A stretch of 64,000 nucleotides of DNA from a virus, in the IMG/VR virus record IMGVR_UViG_3300017991_000096, positions 1 through 64,000 of that record. One strand, 5' to 3'. The notes under the pieces were generated by a model, which saw only the letters and a program-made list of their open reading frames with translations, ran no database searches and was not told where the DNA came from. A program made the translations under genes and the position numbers. Positions 33,199 through 42,185 of the stretch are shown in pieces. Position 1 is the first letter of the stretch; each line of letters starts with the position of its first letter.

Positions 33199-35169
33199 AT
33201 GGGAAGCAGTCACAACCCCACTGGAGCTAACGTCCACTCGCAGCAGTTGGCGGCCAACGTCGTCGCTGCGCAGGTTCAGACGAACTACCCCAACCAGGGC
33301 GACCCCGGCAACGGCCGGTGCCCCATCGACCTGCGCGCCGTGACCTGGCCCGAAGGCAAGAGGGTGGACCTGTTCTGGACGAACCCTCCCGGCGTGACCC
33401 GCATCGTGATCAAGCGGTCGCGGACCTTTCACTCCGCGTTCCTGATCGACGAGGCTGAGGTCATCTACAACGGCCCTGCGGTGGAGCACTTCATCGACGG
33501 CGTGCCTGTGCCCGAGACTGTCGGGCGCCCCGGCGACCTGTTCCAGAGCCCGCCCGACCTTGAGGTTGGCGTGCCCAACACGGGTGTCGATCTGCTGGAG
33601 GACACGTTCTACTACTACACGGTCTACGTGACCGTGGCGCCGGATCCCATCGGTATCCTCGACTTCGGCCTTGAGGCCAAGGGGCGGTGCCAGGTGACCG
33701 GGCTGTCGATCACGGACTACCTACGGACGGACCCAGACCGGCGGGGTCGAGGCGAGTACCTGTACCACCTGTTCTCGCAGGCCACGCGGGACCGTGACGC
33801 CGCGAACGCAGCCGCGGAGGGTCGGACCACCGGATACCTTCAAGACTACGCTCGGTTCGTCCAGGGCGGCATCTCGCTCATGCGGGGCTACACGAAGGCA
33901 CTGGAGCAGGTTGGCGACGCGAGCAGGGCCCCTGCTGGGCTCGTGGGGTCGGCGTTCGACCAGGCCACGATCCTCGCCAACTGGGCTCGACGGTTCGGCA
34001 TCATCCCCGAGCGCCGCATCCTCGACGTGTCGATCCTCCGACGCATCGCGGAGTCCATGATCTTCATCTACAAGGAGAAGGGTACGTGCCCTTCCATCGT
34101 GGACTTCACCAAGTTGCTGACGCTCTGGGACTCGACGTGCGCTGAGTTTGAGGGCCTGCTCTGCAACCCGTTCTACCTCGCCACCTGGGACGGGATGAGC
34201 GAGAAGGACACCTACAGTTGGCCCTCATCCCTGGTGACCATCCAGCCTGGGAGCATCGCGCTCCCCGGCGCCGTGCTCGTGCAGGATAAGTACGCGAACA
34301 GCCTGTTCAAGAGCGCGATGGGTGACGTGTTCCAGATCGCCGGCAACACGACCAGCGTGGTCACCTTTGCGGACCCTGCTGCTGTCCCCAACGTCGAGGA
34401 CTTGCTTACCATTGGCGCAGTCGTGCCTGTCGCTGGCACGATCTACGACCTCACGGTGACCCGAACCCAGGGCGGACCCGTTGACCTGAACGACCAGGAG
34501 TACGATGGCTACCAACTCGTTGACTCGGCAAACTCCATCGGTGATGTCGTGGCTACTACGGGCGGGCCGCCGTCTGTCGTTCGCGTTGACTCGCCAGTTC
34601 TTCCTGTCGTTGGAGCCGCGGCCGTTGCCCCGAGCTACCTTCTCGGTGCCGCCTTTGTTGACCGGAATCCGCAGTTCACGTTCGACCTCCGCACCAAGTG
34701 CCCGACGTTCCTGTACGAACCCCTCAAAGACCTCGACCTCAAGGGTGCAGACTTCGATCCGTTCGATGTGCTGTTTGGTGGCGGCTCACTCCTTGGTACT
34801 CCATTCCTTCCCGGCGATATCATCCTCACCATCGCGGCTGGTGTGGCTGACGCTGTCGGCACTTCTACCTCTATCGTTGGTAATACCCTTACTGACACGA
34901 CCGCGAACTTCGGGCCGATCAACAGCCTCTCGCAGTTCGGCCTGAACCCGAACCGGAACCAGACCGCTCTGTTCAGGGTCGTCGCCAACACGGCAACCAC
35001 CCTCACGGTCAGCAGCCCTGCCCCTGGCGTCACACTGGAGAGCGTCGCCAAGGCCGGTTCCCGCTACTTTCTCCTCAACCTTCCCAACAGCCGGAAGTAC
35101 GAGATCTTGGTGCGCCTCATCAAGCTCATGCTCCCGAGCAACACCCGGATCTTCATCTTCTTCCTGTAG
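33199..35169 (+). CDS. Tail protein, gpI/TIGR02242-like
   Basis: 656 residues, ATG 3 bases after the previous stop. Residues about 275-310 (I-L-D-V-S-I-L-R-R-I-A-E-S-M-I-F-I-Y, then K-E-K-G-T-C-P-S-I) match the P2 gpI/TIGR02242 baseplate-to-fibre connector pattern ('l-r-x-i-x-x-l-Y-x-x-K-G-T'). The N-terminal 230 residues may contain an fn3-like domain (V-D-L-F-W-T-N-P-P ... Y-Y-Y-T-V-Y-V-T). The extended C-terminal half is unassigned. It probably anchors fibres to the baseplate. Confidence 0.6.
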   Translation: MGSSHNPTGANVHSQQLAANVVAAQVQTNYPNQGDPGNGRCPIDLRAVTWPEGKRVDLFWTNPPGVTRIVIKRSRTFHSAFLIDEAEVIYNGPAVEHFIDGVPVPETVGRPGDLFQSPPDLEVGVPNTGVDLLEDTFYYYTVYVTVAPDPIGILDFGLEAKGRCQVTGLSITDYLRTDPDRRGRGEYLYHLFSQATRDRDAANAAAEGRTTGYLQDYARFVQGGISLMRGYTKALEQVGDASRAPAGLVGSAFDQATILANWARRFGIIPERRILDVSILRRIAESMIFIYKEKGTCPSIVDFTKLLTLWDSTCAEFEGLLCNPFYLATWDGMSEKDTYSWPSSLVTIQPGSIALPGAVLVQDKYANSLFKSAMGDVFQIAGNTTSVVTFADPAAVPNVEDLLTIGAVVPVAGTIYDLTVTRTQGGPVDLNDQEYDGYQLVDSANSIGDVVATTGGPPSVVRVDSPVLPVVGAAAVAPSYLLGAAFVDRNPQFTFDLRTKCPTFLYEPLKDLDLKGADFDPFDVLFGGGSLLGTPFLPGDIILTIAAGVADAVGTSTSIVGNTLTDTTANFGPINSLSQFGLNPNRNQTALFRVVANTATTLTVSSPAPGVTLESVAKAGSRYFLLNLPNSRKYEILVRLIKLMLPSNTRIFIFFL

Positions 35170-35177
35170 GAGTCGTC

Positions 35178-37394
35178 ATGGCCGAACTCAGTGTGGACTT
35201 CACCAACGACCTGTCTCGCTACGAGCAGGTTCTCTTTCAACGCGACAAGGACGTGCTCGACGGCGAGTTGAACGAGATCGGTCGGCTCATCCGCGTCCGT
35301 CGCAAGCGCAGCAACGTCATTCAGGACAGCGACAGTGCTGCTCTCGCGGGGCGCGAGGGCTACCCTCGGTGCTCTGGCCTCCAGCTTGTCCCGAACGGCG
35401 CAGCCAACGACGAGGTGCTCCTCCAGCCCGTACCAGGACGGCGGGCGTTCGTCGAGTTCCGTGGCTACACCTTCGAGATCGCCGGTCCCATCACCTTTAC
35501 GTGCGACACGACGGGTGTTGACCGCTTCCAGCAGATCTACATGACGGTGACCGAGACGGAGATCTCGGCGGCGGGCGACCCCTCGATCGCGGTGTCCCAG
35601 CTTGGCGAGACGGCGCGGAGGATCCGGCTCACCGTCAACTTCGGCATCGGTGCCATCAACACCAACACCGCTGGCGCCCTCAACACGGTGCAGGAGCCGT
35701 GGGAGGCCGGTGGCGTCAAGGCTGGGGTGTTCGGGCTCGTGAAGCGTGTGGCTGCGGTCACGACTGCGGTCGTCAACGACTTCGAGATCTTCACGACCTT
35801 CCGAGCCCAGCGCGAGTACGCCGACTTCATGGCGCTCTCGCAGAAGAAAACGATCCTGCGCACCGGCAACTTCGGCGCCGAGGTGGGCAGCGTTTTGGTG
35901 AAGCAGGCGGCGCCCAACGACCTCGTTTTCGATAACGTCGGTGTCATCCTCCCGCCTGGGTTCTACGACAACGCCTCGGGCGCCATCATGCACTACGTGC
36001 TCAACGGGGTGTTCACGCTCGCCAACCCAGGCGACGTGCTCATCATCCGCGGTATGGCGTCCTCGCGTCCTGGCCCCGGCTCATCGTTTGGTACGGACAT
36101 CCAGGCTGTCGTAGGACCGGGCCCCAACGAGGTTGAGGCCGATGTCGTCTCCTGGGAGCAGTACGTCCACGGCGTCGCACAGGGCAGCGTTGACGGCTTC
36201 GAGCAGGTGTTGCCCATCGCCGTGCGCTTGAACGCCGGCCCCAACTGGTTGCTCGCTGACGGCCGCACCATCGGTCATCTCCAGGGCTCGGTGGGCACGA
36301 ACGTGGACACTGACGGCGTCCTATACTTCGATGCTGGTAACCAACTCATCGACCACCACGACGGTCTGTTCACGCTGGGATTCGACCGCTACAAAACGCC
36401 GCGCGTCCGAGATCGCCGTCTGCCGGCCACCGGGTTCATGCAGTTGCTCACGGAGGAGATCGTGCTGCCTGCGAACTACCTCGGCGCAGGCAACCAGCCG
36501 GTCTTTCGGCGTGTCTACTCGGCCAACGCCCTAGACCGTATCGCCGATAGTGACGGGAGCCTCCGCCGCTTCACTGGGCGCGTCGAGACGGTCAACGCTC
36601 GCTACGTCGGCAACATCGGCAACGAGTGGGAGGCCGACGCGAACGGCAACGGGTTCACTGCACACGCCATCTACCACGGCATCGAGCAGAACTTCGGCAT
36701 CGGTCCCATCTTCCTCCCCGTCCGCGTCGAGCGGATGCACTTCCCGTTCTCCTATGGTGACCCGTGGGGCGAGAGCGACTGGCAGATCGACGGCTCGGGT
36801 CACGGCGAGATCGAGCACTTCAACACCAACGGCACTCGCATCAACACGCTCCGCGGTTCCGTCAACGGCTTCGAGCAGTACAGCTACTTCGGCTTCTCTG
36901 GCTTCGGCGACCCTGGCATCGGTCCTTCCCAGACCCCCAACCAGATGACAGCGAAGCACATGGCGAAGGCATGGTGCTTCGCCACCATCGACGCCGCCGT
37001 CTCACCTGTCGTGGTGACCCCTCACTTTGGCGTCGGCTTCTCAGGCGTGGCGTCCTATACGAGCGCTGCTGGTAACTCTCTGCTCAGTTTCTCGCTGGCG
37101 CCTGGCCTCGCATGGGCGACATCGGGCGAGTACACCGTCCACACCAGCTTCGGATCGGTGATCCCCTTCGGCGGCAACGGCAACCCGACCCGCGTGGGCA
37201 CCTTCCCAGGTTCCATCGGCAACGGCTGTTTCATCAGCCGCGATGGGCTCCAGGTGACAGGGAACATCCGTCTGCGTGTGATCGACACGGTCAACTCGGA
37301 CAACAACCCGATCTTCCCTGCGAGCCTCGGTGGCGGCGGCCTGTCCTTCGGCCTCTTTATCCACTGCTACGGTGCGATGACCTCGCCGCCGTGA
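35178..37394 (+). CDS. Putative tail fibre / receptor-binding protein
   Basis: 738 residues, ATG preceded by TAGGAG. The N-terminal 110 residues (D-L-S-R-Y-E-Q-V-L-F-Q-R-D-K-D-V-L-D) look like an attachment domain. Mid-protein, around residue 355, W-L-L-A-D-G-R-T-I-G resembles a tail-collar-type motif. The C-terminal 250 residues are Gly/Asn/Phe/His-rich and variable-looking, as in receptor-binding tips. No strong family match by eye. Last large tail gene before the module boundary. Confidence 0.55.
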   Translation: MAELSVDFTNDLSRYEQVLFQRDKDVLDGELNEIGRLIRVRRKRSNVIQDSDSAALAGREGYPRCSGLQLVPNGAANDEVLLQPVPGRRAFVEFRGYTFEIAGPITFTCDTTGVDRFQQIYMTVTETEISAAGDPSIAVSQLGETARRIRLTVNFGIGAINTNTAGALNTVQEPWEAGGVKAGVFGLVKRVAAVTTAVVNDFEIFTTFRAQREYADFMALSQKKTILRTGNFGAEVGSVLVKQAAPNDLVFDNVGVILPPGFYDNASGAIMHYVLNGVFTLANPGDVLIIRGMASSRPGPGSSFGTDIQAVVGPGPNEVEADVVSWEQYVHGVAQGSVDGFEQVLPIAVRLNAGPNWLLADGRTIGHLQGSVGTNVDTDGVLYFDAGNQLIDHHDGLFTLGFDRYKTPRVRDRRLPATGFMQLLTEEIVLPANYLGAGNQPVFRRVYSANALDRIADSDGSLRRFTGRVETVNARYVGNIGNEWEADANGNGFTAHAIYHGIEQNFGIGPIFLPVRVERMHFPFSYGDPWGESDWQIDGSGHGEIEHFNTNGTRINTLRGSVNGFEQYSYFGFSGFGDPGIGPSQTPNQMTAKHMAKAWCFATIDAAVSPVVVTPHFGVGFSGVASYTSAAGNSLLSFSLAPGLAWATSGEYTVHTSFGSVIPFGGNGNPTRVGTFPGSIGNGCFISRDGLQVTGNIRLRVIDTVNSDNNPIFPASLGGGGLSFGLFIHCYGAMTSPP

Positions 37395-37408
37395 GCTAAG
37401 CTAGTCCC

Positions 37409-37501
37409 ATGCCTGCACCGCGACCTGTCCAGAACTTCGACCGTGAGGGGCCTAGCAAGGTCCCCGCGCCTGTCCAGAACCCCGAAAGAACGGAGACGTA
37501 G
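37409..37501 (+). CDS. Possible 30-residue repetitive ORF
   Basis: ATG 37409 opens 30 codons ending with TAG 37499-37501, two bases before the next ATG. The peptide contains a repeated P-A-P-x-P-V-Q-N / P-A-P-V-Q-N-P motif. No clear Shine-Dalgarno is present. It could be a real micro-protein or a chance ORF in a 109-base gap. Confidence 0.35.
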   Translation: MPAPRPVQNFDREGPSKVPAPVQNPERTET

Positions 37502-37503
37502 TC

Positions 37504-38193
37504 ATGCCTGCACGCTACACATGGGACTGCACACCGGCCAGCGACGCGGTGATCGACTTCGACATCCAGAAGTCCACCGACAACGGCAACACCTTTGCCA
37601 CGGTTGCCACCATCCTTGCCGACACGACGGACCCGCTCGTCTACGATGCGGACGCCGACAAGTTCTTCTGGGTGGACGCCACGCCTGTCGCCAAGGAGAT
37701 CGTGCGCATCGCTGCCCGCAACGCGGTGGGGCTCTCGACCTACCGCTACCTCTACCCGCCGCCCGTGCAGCCCTCGCTGGTCAACGTCTTTGGCGCCGTG
37801 CTCAACCCGCACAACGGGCGCCCCATGAAGGAGGTCGAGGTCATCATCTACGCCATGCAGGGCCAGGCCAGCGCGTACCAAGAGAACGACGGGGTGGCCT
37901 CCCTGAACGCCGAGAGCGTCACCGTGGCGGCTCGACGCTACAGGGTGTTCACGGACGCAGAGGGGCGCTGGTCTGTGGACCTCATGCGTGACGTGCCCAT
38001 GGACATCGAGATCCCTTTCGTCGGGGTCACCCGCACCTTCCGGCTGCCGAAGGACGAGACGATCCAGGCGGTGAACTTCCGCGACCTTGTCAAGTACCGC
38101 ATCGCTGGGCCCATCTTTCAGGGCCCCGGCACGAAGGGTCAGCGCGCTGGCGTGGCCGATGGTCCGCTCGGCGTGGGCGCTCATTTGCCGTAG
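37504..38193 (+). CDS. fn3-like + carboxypeptidase-regulatory-like tail protein
   Basis: 229 residues. Residues 1-88 look like an fn3/Ig-like domain (Y-T-W-D-C ... I-V-R-I-A-A-R-N-A-V-G-L-S-T-Y). Residues about 95-205 resemble a carboxypeptidase regulatory-like fold (V-F-G-A-V-L-N-P-H-N-G-R-P-M-K-E-V-E-V ... F-T-D-A-E-G-R-W-S). These are typical surface-exposed virion add-ons. It is the last gene of the structural block. Confidence 0.55.
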   Translation: MPARYTWDCTPASDAVIDFDIQKSTDNGNTFATVATILADTTDPLVYDADADKFFWVDATPVAKEIVRIAARNAVGLSTYRYLYPPPVQPSLVNVFGAVLNPHNGRPMKEVEVIIYAMQGQASAYQENDGVASLNAESVTVAARRYRVFTDAEGRWSVDLMRDVPMDIEIPFVGVTRTFRLPKDETIQAVNFRDLVKYRIAGPIFQGPGTKGQRAGVADGPLGVGAHLP

Positions 38194-38218
38194 CCTGGCA
38201 TACCTGATTGACGGAGTG

Positions 38219-38232
38219 AGCCCTTCGGGGCT
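38219..38232 (+). other. Short UUCG hairpin at structural/replication boundary
   Basis: AGCCC-TTCG-GGGCT forms a 5-bp hairpin with a UUCG loop, 15 bases before the helicase ATG. No T-run follows. It resembles the hairpin at 7604-7623 and may be a stability or pause element rather than a terminator. Confidence 0.4.
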
Positions 38233-38246
38233 AGGCTGGATTCACC

Positions 38247-39695
38247 ATGACTCCAGCCATCCACATCGACAACGTGGTGCGCGTGCCTCTGGAGCTACTG
38301 CCGGATCCGGTGGGGCTCGTCCACGCGCTCACGCTCGAAAGCCCTACAGGCTCGGGGTCCGATCGCTTCCACCCGCTCGCGCGCATTGACGAGAGATGGG
38401 GGGAGGTGATCGTCCCTCGCGCGTTCAACCTCCTGCCCTGGCTCAAGCCGAAGAAGCAGTATGTCATACACGACAACGTGGCGTTCTGGCCTTGGCGCCG
38501 GGTGACCCTCGGGGACCGGACCCCAGAGCTCGGCCCCAACAAGTTCATCGCCTACGACCAAGGTCCAGCCTGGGAGGCGATCAGCCGCACGCCTCACCGC
38601 CCCTACGGTCAGATCCTCGCGCTCGGCTGCGGCAAGGGCAAGACGGTCCTCGCCCTCTCGCTCGCCCGCAAGCGTGGCGTGCCGACCCTCGTGGTCTGCC
38701 ACACGATCAACATGATGAATACGTGGGCGCAGACGGCAGTGGACCTGTTCGGCGTGGACCCCTCCCGCATCGGGTTCATCGGAGGCGGCAAGAAAACCTG
38801 GCCTGGCAAAGACTTGGTGTTCACCACCATGCCTGGCGTCCTTTCCGGCTCGCTGCCCCCACAGTTCTTCTCGACGTGGGGGCTCGTGATCTTCGATGAG
38901 GGTGACCTTCTCGGAGCAAAGCACCTGTCGAAGATCCTCCCCCTGTTCATGGGTGAGCGCCTGCTCGTGACCGCTACCGTTACCCGTAGCGATGGTATGG
39001 AGGCCCTGTACTTCCACCACGTCGGCAAGGTGGTGTATGAGGACACGCGCCCTGATCTGGAGCCTCGATGCTACGTCCTCGACTCTCCGGTGCCGCCGTT
39101 CGTCTGGGTGGAGGAAGGCACGCGCAAGAAGAAGCGCAAGAAGCAAACCACGGAGCGCTACGCATGGAACAGGTTTGTGAACCGTCCAGCGCCCCACGTC
39201 CCCCGCACCGTTTCGTTCCTGGTGGATCACGTCCCCGAGCGCTTCGCCTGGGAGATGGAGGTGGTGGGCGAGCTACTGGGCGAGGGCCGCAAGGTGCTGT
39301 TCCTGGGCGAGCGTGTCGAGGATCTCAAGCGCCACCACGACGCTGCGGTCAAGCTGGACTGGGAGAGCGGGCTCGCGCTGGGCTCCTCGCACATGACCGA
39401 CGATGAGGTGAAGGCTGTACTCCGCGACTGTCGAGTGATCTGGGGCATCCAGCAGATCGCCAAGCGGGGTCTGAACCAGCCCGACATCGACACCATCGTC
39501 ATCCAGTTCGCCAGCTTCAAGGACGAGAACAGGCTACAGCAGACGGTTGGCCGCGCCCTCCGCTTCACGGACGGAGGCAAGGACCCGTTGGTGGTCGTGC
39601 TCAACGACTCCAATGTCGGGTGTCTCAACAACAACGCCGTCGAGATCGTGGCGTGGCTCCAACGCCAGGGCTACGCCGTGGAGTGGTACGAATGA
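38247..39695 (+). CDS. SF2 DNA/RNA helicase
   Basis: 482 residues. Walker A G-C-G-K-G-K-T (residues about 125-131), Walker B/DExx-type V-I-F-D-E-G-D (about 214-220), and a C-terminal helicase domain with Q-Q-T-V-G-R-A-L-R (motif VI, about 430-438). This is a superfamily 2 ATPase resembling T4 UvsW-type or restriction-subunit helicases. A role in recombination or replication-fork processing is inferred. It is the first gene of the replication module; the next gene overlaps its stop (ATGA). Confidence 0.8.
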   Translation: MTPAIHIDNVVRVPLELLPDPVGLVHALTLESPTGSGSDRFHPLARIDERWGEVIVPRAFNLLPWLKPKKQYVIHDNVAFWPWRRVTLGDRTPELGPNKFIAYDQGPAWEAISRTPHRPYGQILALGCGKGKTVLALSLARKRGVPTLVVCHTINMMNTWAQTAVDLFGVDPSRIGFIGGGKKTWPGKDLVFTTMPGVLSGSLPPQFFSTWGLVIFDEGDLLGAKHLSKILPLFMGERLLVTATVTRSDGMEALYFHHVGKVVYEDTRPDLEPRCYVLDSPVPPFVWVEEGTRKKKRKKQTTERYAWNRFVNRPAPHVPRTVSFLVDHVPERFAWEMEVVGELLGEGRKVLFLGERVEDLKRHHDAAVKLDWESGLALGSSHMTDDEVKAVLRDCRVIWGIQQIAKRGLNQPDIDTIVIQFASFKDENRLQQTVGRALRFTDGGKDPLVVVLNDSNVGCLNNNAVEIVAWLQRQGYAVEWYE

Positions 39696-40102
39696 AGGAG
39701 AAGCAACTAACTAAGAAAGTGACCTTCGATGTCTACATCAAGGAGTTGGACGTGTGGGCCCCCCAGACCTTCACGGCTCGCATCTTTGAACTCGAACCCG
39801 GCCGGTTCATCCGGCTATTCCCCATCGGCACCCTCGCAAGGGTGCTGTGCCGCACCCCTCAGATGGTGACGTTCTGGGAGCGAGACGGGAAGTTCCCCGC
39901 CCCGCTGTTCGCCATCGACGGGGACAAGCGAAAGACAAGGCGCTGGTACAGCGAGGCCCAGATTCTCATGGTGTCCAAGCACCAGCGCAACATCCTCGGC
40001 GACAAGCCAACCTCAACCAACAACCAACACTCAGACCATGACCAGTTCTTTGCCGCTGTGCGGCGCGACTGGACAATCGAACTACGCGAGGAGACAGTAT
40101 GA
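39692..40102 (+). CDS. MerR/excisionase-like HTH protein
   Basis: 136 residues from ATG 39692 (ATGA overlap); an upstream extension would lie inside the helicase gene. Residues about 46-92 (P-I-G-T-L-A-R-V-L-C-R-T-P-Q-M-V-T-F-W-E) followed by a K-R-K-T-R-R-W-Y-S wing look like a winged-helix DNA-binding domain of the MerR/Xis type. It could be a transcription regulator or a replication initiator. No known target site is visible. Confidence 0.55.
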   Translation: MKEKQLTKKVTFDVYIKELDVWAPQTFTARIFELEPGRFIRLFPIGTLARVLCRTPQMVTFWERDGKFPAPLFAIDGDKRKTRRWYSEAQILMVSKHQRNILGDKPTSTNNQHSDHDQFFAAVRRDWTIELREETV

Positions 40103-40752
40103 ATCACGACGACCTTACCAAGAAGTTGAAGGCCCAAGAGGCCGCCCGCATCGAGCACGAGCAACGCCGCAAGGCCGAAGCCGAGTCCATCTGGAGAAAC
40201 ATCGGGGGCCCATCTTCGCTGTCCTCAGCCCCGAAGGCTGTGAAGCTGATGCGGTCGCTCCTCGACTACATCGTCTCTGGCTGGTACGGCATCGACGCTC
40301 GCGTCAGCGGCCTCAAGCAGATCGGTGAGCGCGCTGCGGCGCTCGCCAACATGACCTGGAACACCATGAACAGCCAGTTGCGGCTCGACCAGGAGCGGTC
40401 GGCCGCCATCTACCTCAAGCTGGACGCTCTGCGGGGGCGCGTCGAGGTGCTGCTGAACGGGGAGGACGGTCGGGGCGGCGTGCTCGACCCCGAGAGCGAC
40501 GCCTACAAGCTGGCCGAAGTCCTGGCCGATCTGTGCGACCCCGACCTGTTCGGGTTCATCGACAAGGACGACTACGAGAGGATGCTCCTCCACTGGGGTG
40601 AGGTCATGTTCCACGAGGCCAAGAGCGAGGGGACTATCAGGTCCAACCCGGCCGAAGCCCTCTCCAAGCACGTCAACAAGTTGATCCACGAGCACAAGGA
40701 CGAGATCCAAGCCAACCTCGCGGACGCCTTGGTGAAGAAGGGGGACAACTGA
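40099..40752 (+). CDS. Hypothetical helical protein
   Basis: 217 residues; ATGA overlap. Strongly helical, with charged N-terminal (K-A-Q-E-A-A-R-I-E-H-E-Q-R-R-K-A) and C-terminal (H-V-N-K-L-I-H-E-H-K-D) segments and a hydrophobic core region around residues 45-110. No Cys cluster or membrane segment. The family is not recognised. Its operon position between HTH and small proteins suggests an early or accessory replication role. Confidence 0.6.
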   Translation: MNHDDLTKKLKAQEAARIEHEQRRKAEAESIWRNIGGPSSLSSAPKAVKLMRSLLDYIVSGWYGIDARVSGLKQIGERAAALANMTWNTMNSQLRLDQERSAAIYLKLDALRGRVEVLLNGEDGRGGVLDPESDAYKLAEVLADLCDPDLFGFIDKDDYERMLLHWGEVMFHEAKSEGTIRSNPAEALSKHVNKLIHEHKDEIQANLADALVKKGDN

Positions 40753-40753
40753 C

Positions 40754-41095
40754 ATGCCTACGATCAAGGTCAAGGGAAAGACCAAGCAAGCTAAGGCTCG
40801 CATCAAGGTCAAGGCTGCGCACACCGGCAACCGCAAAGACGAGCCGGCCGTCGAGAAGGAGCGGGAGGTGGTGCTCGCTCACGAGGGAATGGAGCCGTGC
40901 TCGATGGTGGGCGTGTCTCTGGGCTACCGCATCAGTGAGAACTACCAGAGCGTCCACATGGACGTTCACGTTTCAGTGCCCGTTGCACCTGGGCAGGAAA
41001 GGCAAGGGCTGGAGTATGCACGACGAGAAGCCGACCGATTCCTCGCAGAGTCAGGAGACGACATCCGCGAAGCTCTCGAAGGACTCGCAGAGTAG
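40754..41095 (+). CDS. Hypothetical protein with IKVK N-terminus
   Basis: 113 residues, ATG one base after the previous stop, with GGGGGA upstream. Starts with a basic M-P-T-I-K-V-K-G-K-T-K tail that recurs in proteins at 54350 and 55216. The rest (S-M-V-G-V-S-L-G-Y-R-I-S-E-N-Y-Q-S-V-H-M) looks like a small beta-rich fold. Its C-terminal third overlaps the next gene in another frame by 80 bases. Confidence 0.6.
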   Translation: MPTIKVKGKTKQAKARIKVKAAHTGNRKDEPAVEKEREVVLAHEGMEPCSMVGVSLGYRISENYQSVHMDVHVSVPVAPGQERQGLEYARREADRFLAESGDDIREALEGLAE

Positions 41096-41246
41096 CGGCG
41101 CCGTTACCATAGTTGAGATCAAGCAAGCTATAGCGCTATTGCAAGATCCGCACTTCCATGAGACAATGCGGGCTCTCGCCGTGTTGGCCGGATGGAAGGT
41201 TGACTCCATCCGCTGTCCGCACTGCGGAAAACCGATAGGAGGGTAA
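41016..41246 (+). CDS. Small protein ending in a zinc knuckle
   Basis: 76 residues from ATG 41016 (GGAG upstream), overlapping the previous gene by 80 bases. The N-terminal 25 residues are Ser/Gln/Thr-rich. A helix follows (I-V-E-I-K-Q-A-I-A-L-L-Q ... T-M-R-A-L-A-V-L-A-G-W-K-V), then C-P-H-C-G-K-P-I-G-G at the C-terminus. A single CxxC could pair in a dimer. The family is not recognised, and the start is less certain than the stop. Confidence 0.5.
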   Translation: MHDEKPTDSSQSQETTSAKLSKDSQSSGAVTIVEIKQAIALLQDPHFHETMRALAVLAGWKVDSIRCPHCGKPIGG

Positions 41247-41248
41247 CG

Positions 41249-41701
41249 ATGCAGACGTTCCTACCGCTGCCGGATTTCCGGCAGTCGTTGGAGTGCCTCG
41301 ACATGGCAAGGCTTGGGAAGCAGCGTGTCGAGGCTTGGCAGTGTCTCAACGGGCTCGCGCTCGGGGAGGCATACGGATGGTGGCACCATCCATGCACGCA
41401 GATGTGGGTCGGATACGACGACGCCCTGGCCCACTACTACAACCTCTCGCTCCAGGTGTTTGAGGAGCACGGAGGGCGCAACGACAAGCTCTGGTACATG
41501 CCTACCGGAGACATCATCCTCCCCGACTGGTTCGGGGACGAGCGGCTGCACTCGCGGCACCGCTCGCAACTACTGGGCAAGGCGCGCGACCACTACAGTC
41601 AGTTCGGCTGGGACGAAGATCCGGGGCTCGACTACTGGTGGCCGGGACGCGGCTACTACGACAGGGAGACACAGAGTTACTATGGCAACGATCAAACTTA
41701 G
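41249..41701 (+). CDS. MSMEG_6728-like protein (pyrimidine-dimer-glycosylase-related family)
   Basis: 150 residues, ATG preceded by GGAGGG. The start M-Q-T-F-L-P-x-P-D-F, then L-D-M-A-R-L-G-K-Q-R-V-E-A, then Y-G-W-W-H-H-P-C-T-Q-M-W-x-G-Y, closely fits a conserved bacterial and phage family (MSMEG_6728 type) that I recall as related to pyrimidine-dimer glycosylases. The Thr2 nucleophile of T4 endonuclease V is not at position 2 here. A DNA-repair role is therefore possible but unproven. Confidence 0.6.
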   Translation: MQTFLPLPDFRQSLECLDMARLGKQRVEAWQCLNGLALGEAYGWWHHPCTQMWVGYDDALAHYYNLSLQVFEEHGGRNDKLWYMPTGDIILPDWFGDERLHSRHRSQLLGKARDHYSQFGWDEDPGLDYWWPGRGYYDRETQSYYGNDQT

Positions 41702-42185
41702 GCGCGGTGGCACGGACGCCGCTACGCCCTCACGGCATACCTACTCGACGGATGCAGAGTCTCCCACTACACTGCCCCCTAAAGGGGGCTTGTGTAGGGG
41801 AGGGATGGAGAGAAACACTCCCCAACCACAACCACAACCGCCAACCAGCCACGCCACGAGCCCCTGCCCCGAGGACGAGGTGATCGAATCCTGGCGGCAC
41901 CACTACGAGAAGCAGATGGGTCACCCTTGCCCGGCAGTAGGGCGATCTGTTGCTGAGCGGGTGGTGGAGATCTACGGCGCTGACGCTGCCCGAGCAGTCA
42001 AGGCGTTCTGGACTTCCGAGAAGCTGGCGTGGGTGAACTACCTGCGCCTGGAGTGGCTGGCGAACGACGAGAACCAGCCCTACGTGTTGGCGGTCATCAA
42101 GCCCCGCCAGCAGGGCGGACGTGCCGAGTACACGAAACCCCGATCGTCAACCCCAACCGTCACACGAAAGCGAAAAGGTCTATGA
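41682..42185 (+). CDS. Small hypothetical replication-module protein
   Basis: 167 residues if started at ATG 41682 (20-base overlap with the previous gene; M-A-T-I-K-L-R-R resembles the IKVK starts nearby). The alternative start ATG 41805 gives 126 residues. It is favoured by the poor third-position GC of 41700-41804 and a hairpin there, but its Shine-Dalgarno is too close. The folded part is residues about 65-140 (E-S-W-R-H-H-Y ... A-W-V-N-Y-L-R-L-E-W-L), followed by a basic tail. It overlaps the loader gene (ATGA), so a linked replication role is plausible. Confidence 0.5.
   Translation: MATIKLRRGGTDAATPSRHTYSTDAESPTTLPPKGGLCRGGMERNTPQPQPQPPTSHATSPCPEDEVIESWRHHYEKQMGHPCPAVGRSVAERVVEIYGADAARAVKAFWTSEKLAWVNYLRLEWLANDENQPYVLAVIKPRQQGGRAEYTKPRSSTPTVTRKRKGL
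41774..41789 (+). other. Perfect 7-bp hairpin near gene start
   Basis: GCCCCCT-AA-AGGGGGC is a perfect inverted repeat with a 2-base centre, lacking a T-run. It lies in the low-GC3 stretch between the MSMEG_6728-like stop and ATG 41805, suggesting that stretch may be untranslated leader. Confidence 0.45.

Noticed and set aside
38208-38237. TTGACG...TAGGCT as a promoter for the replication module
   Set aside because: The -10 matches only three of six positions and overlaps a hairpin; too weak to annotate.
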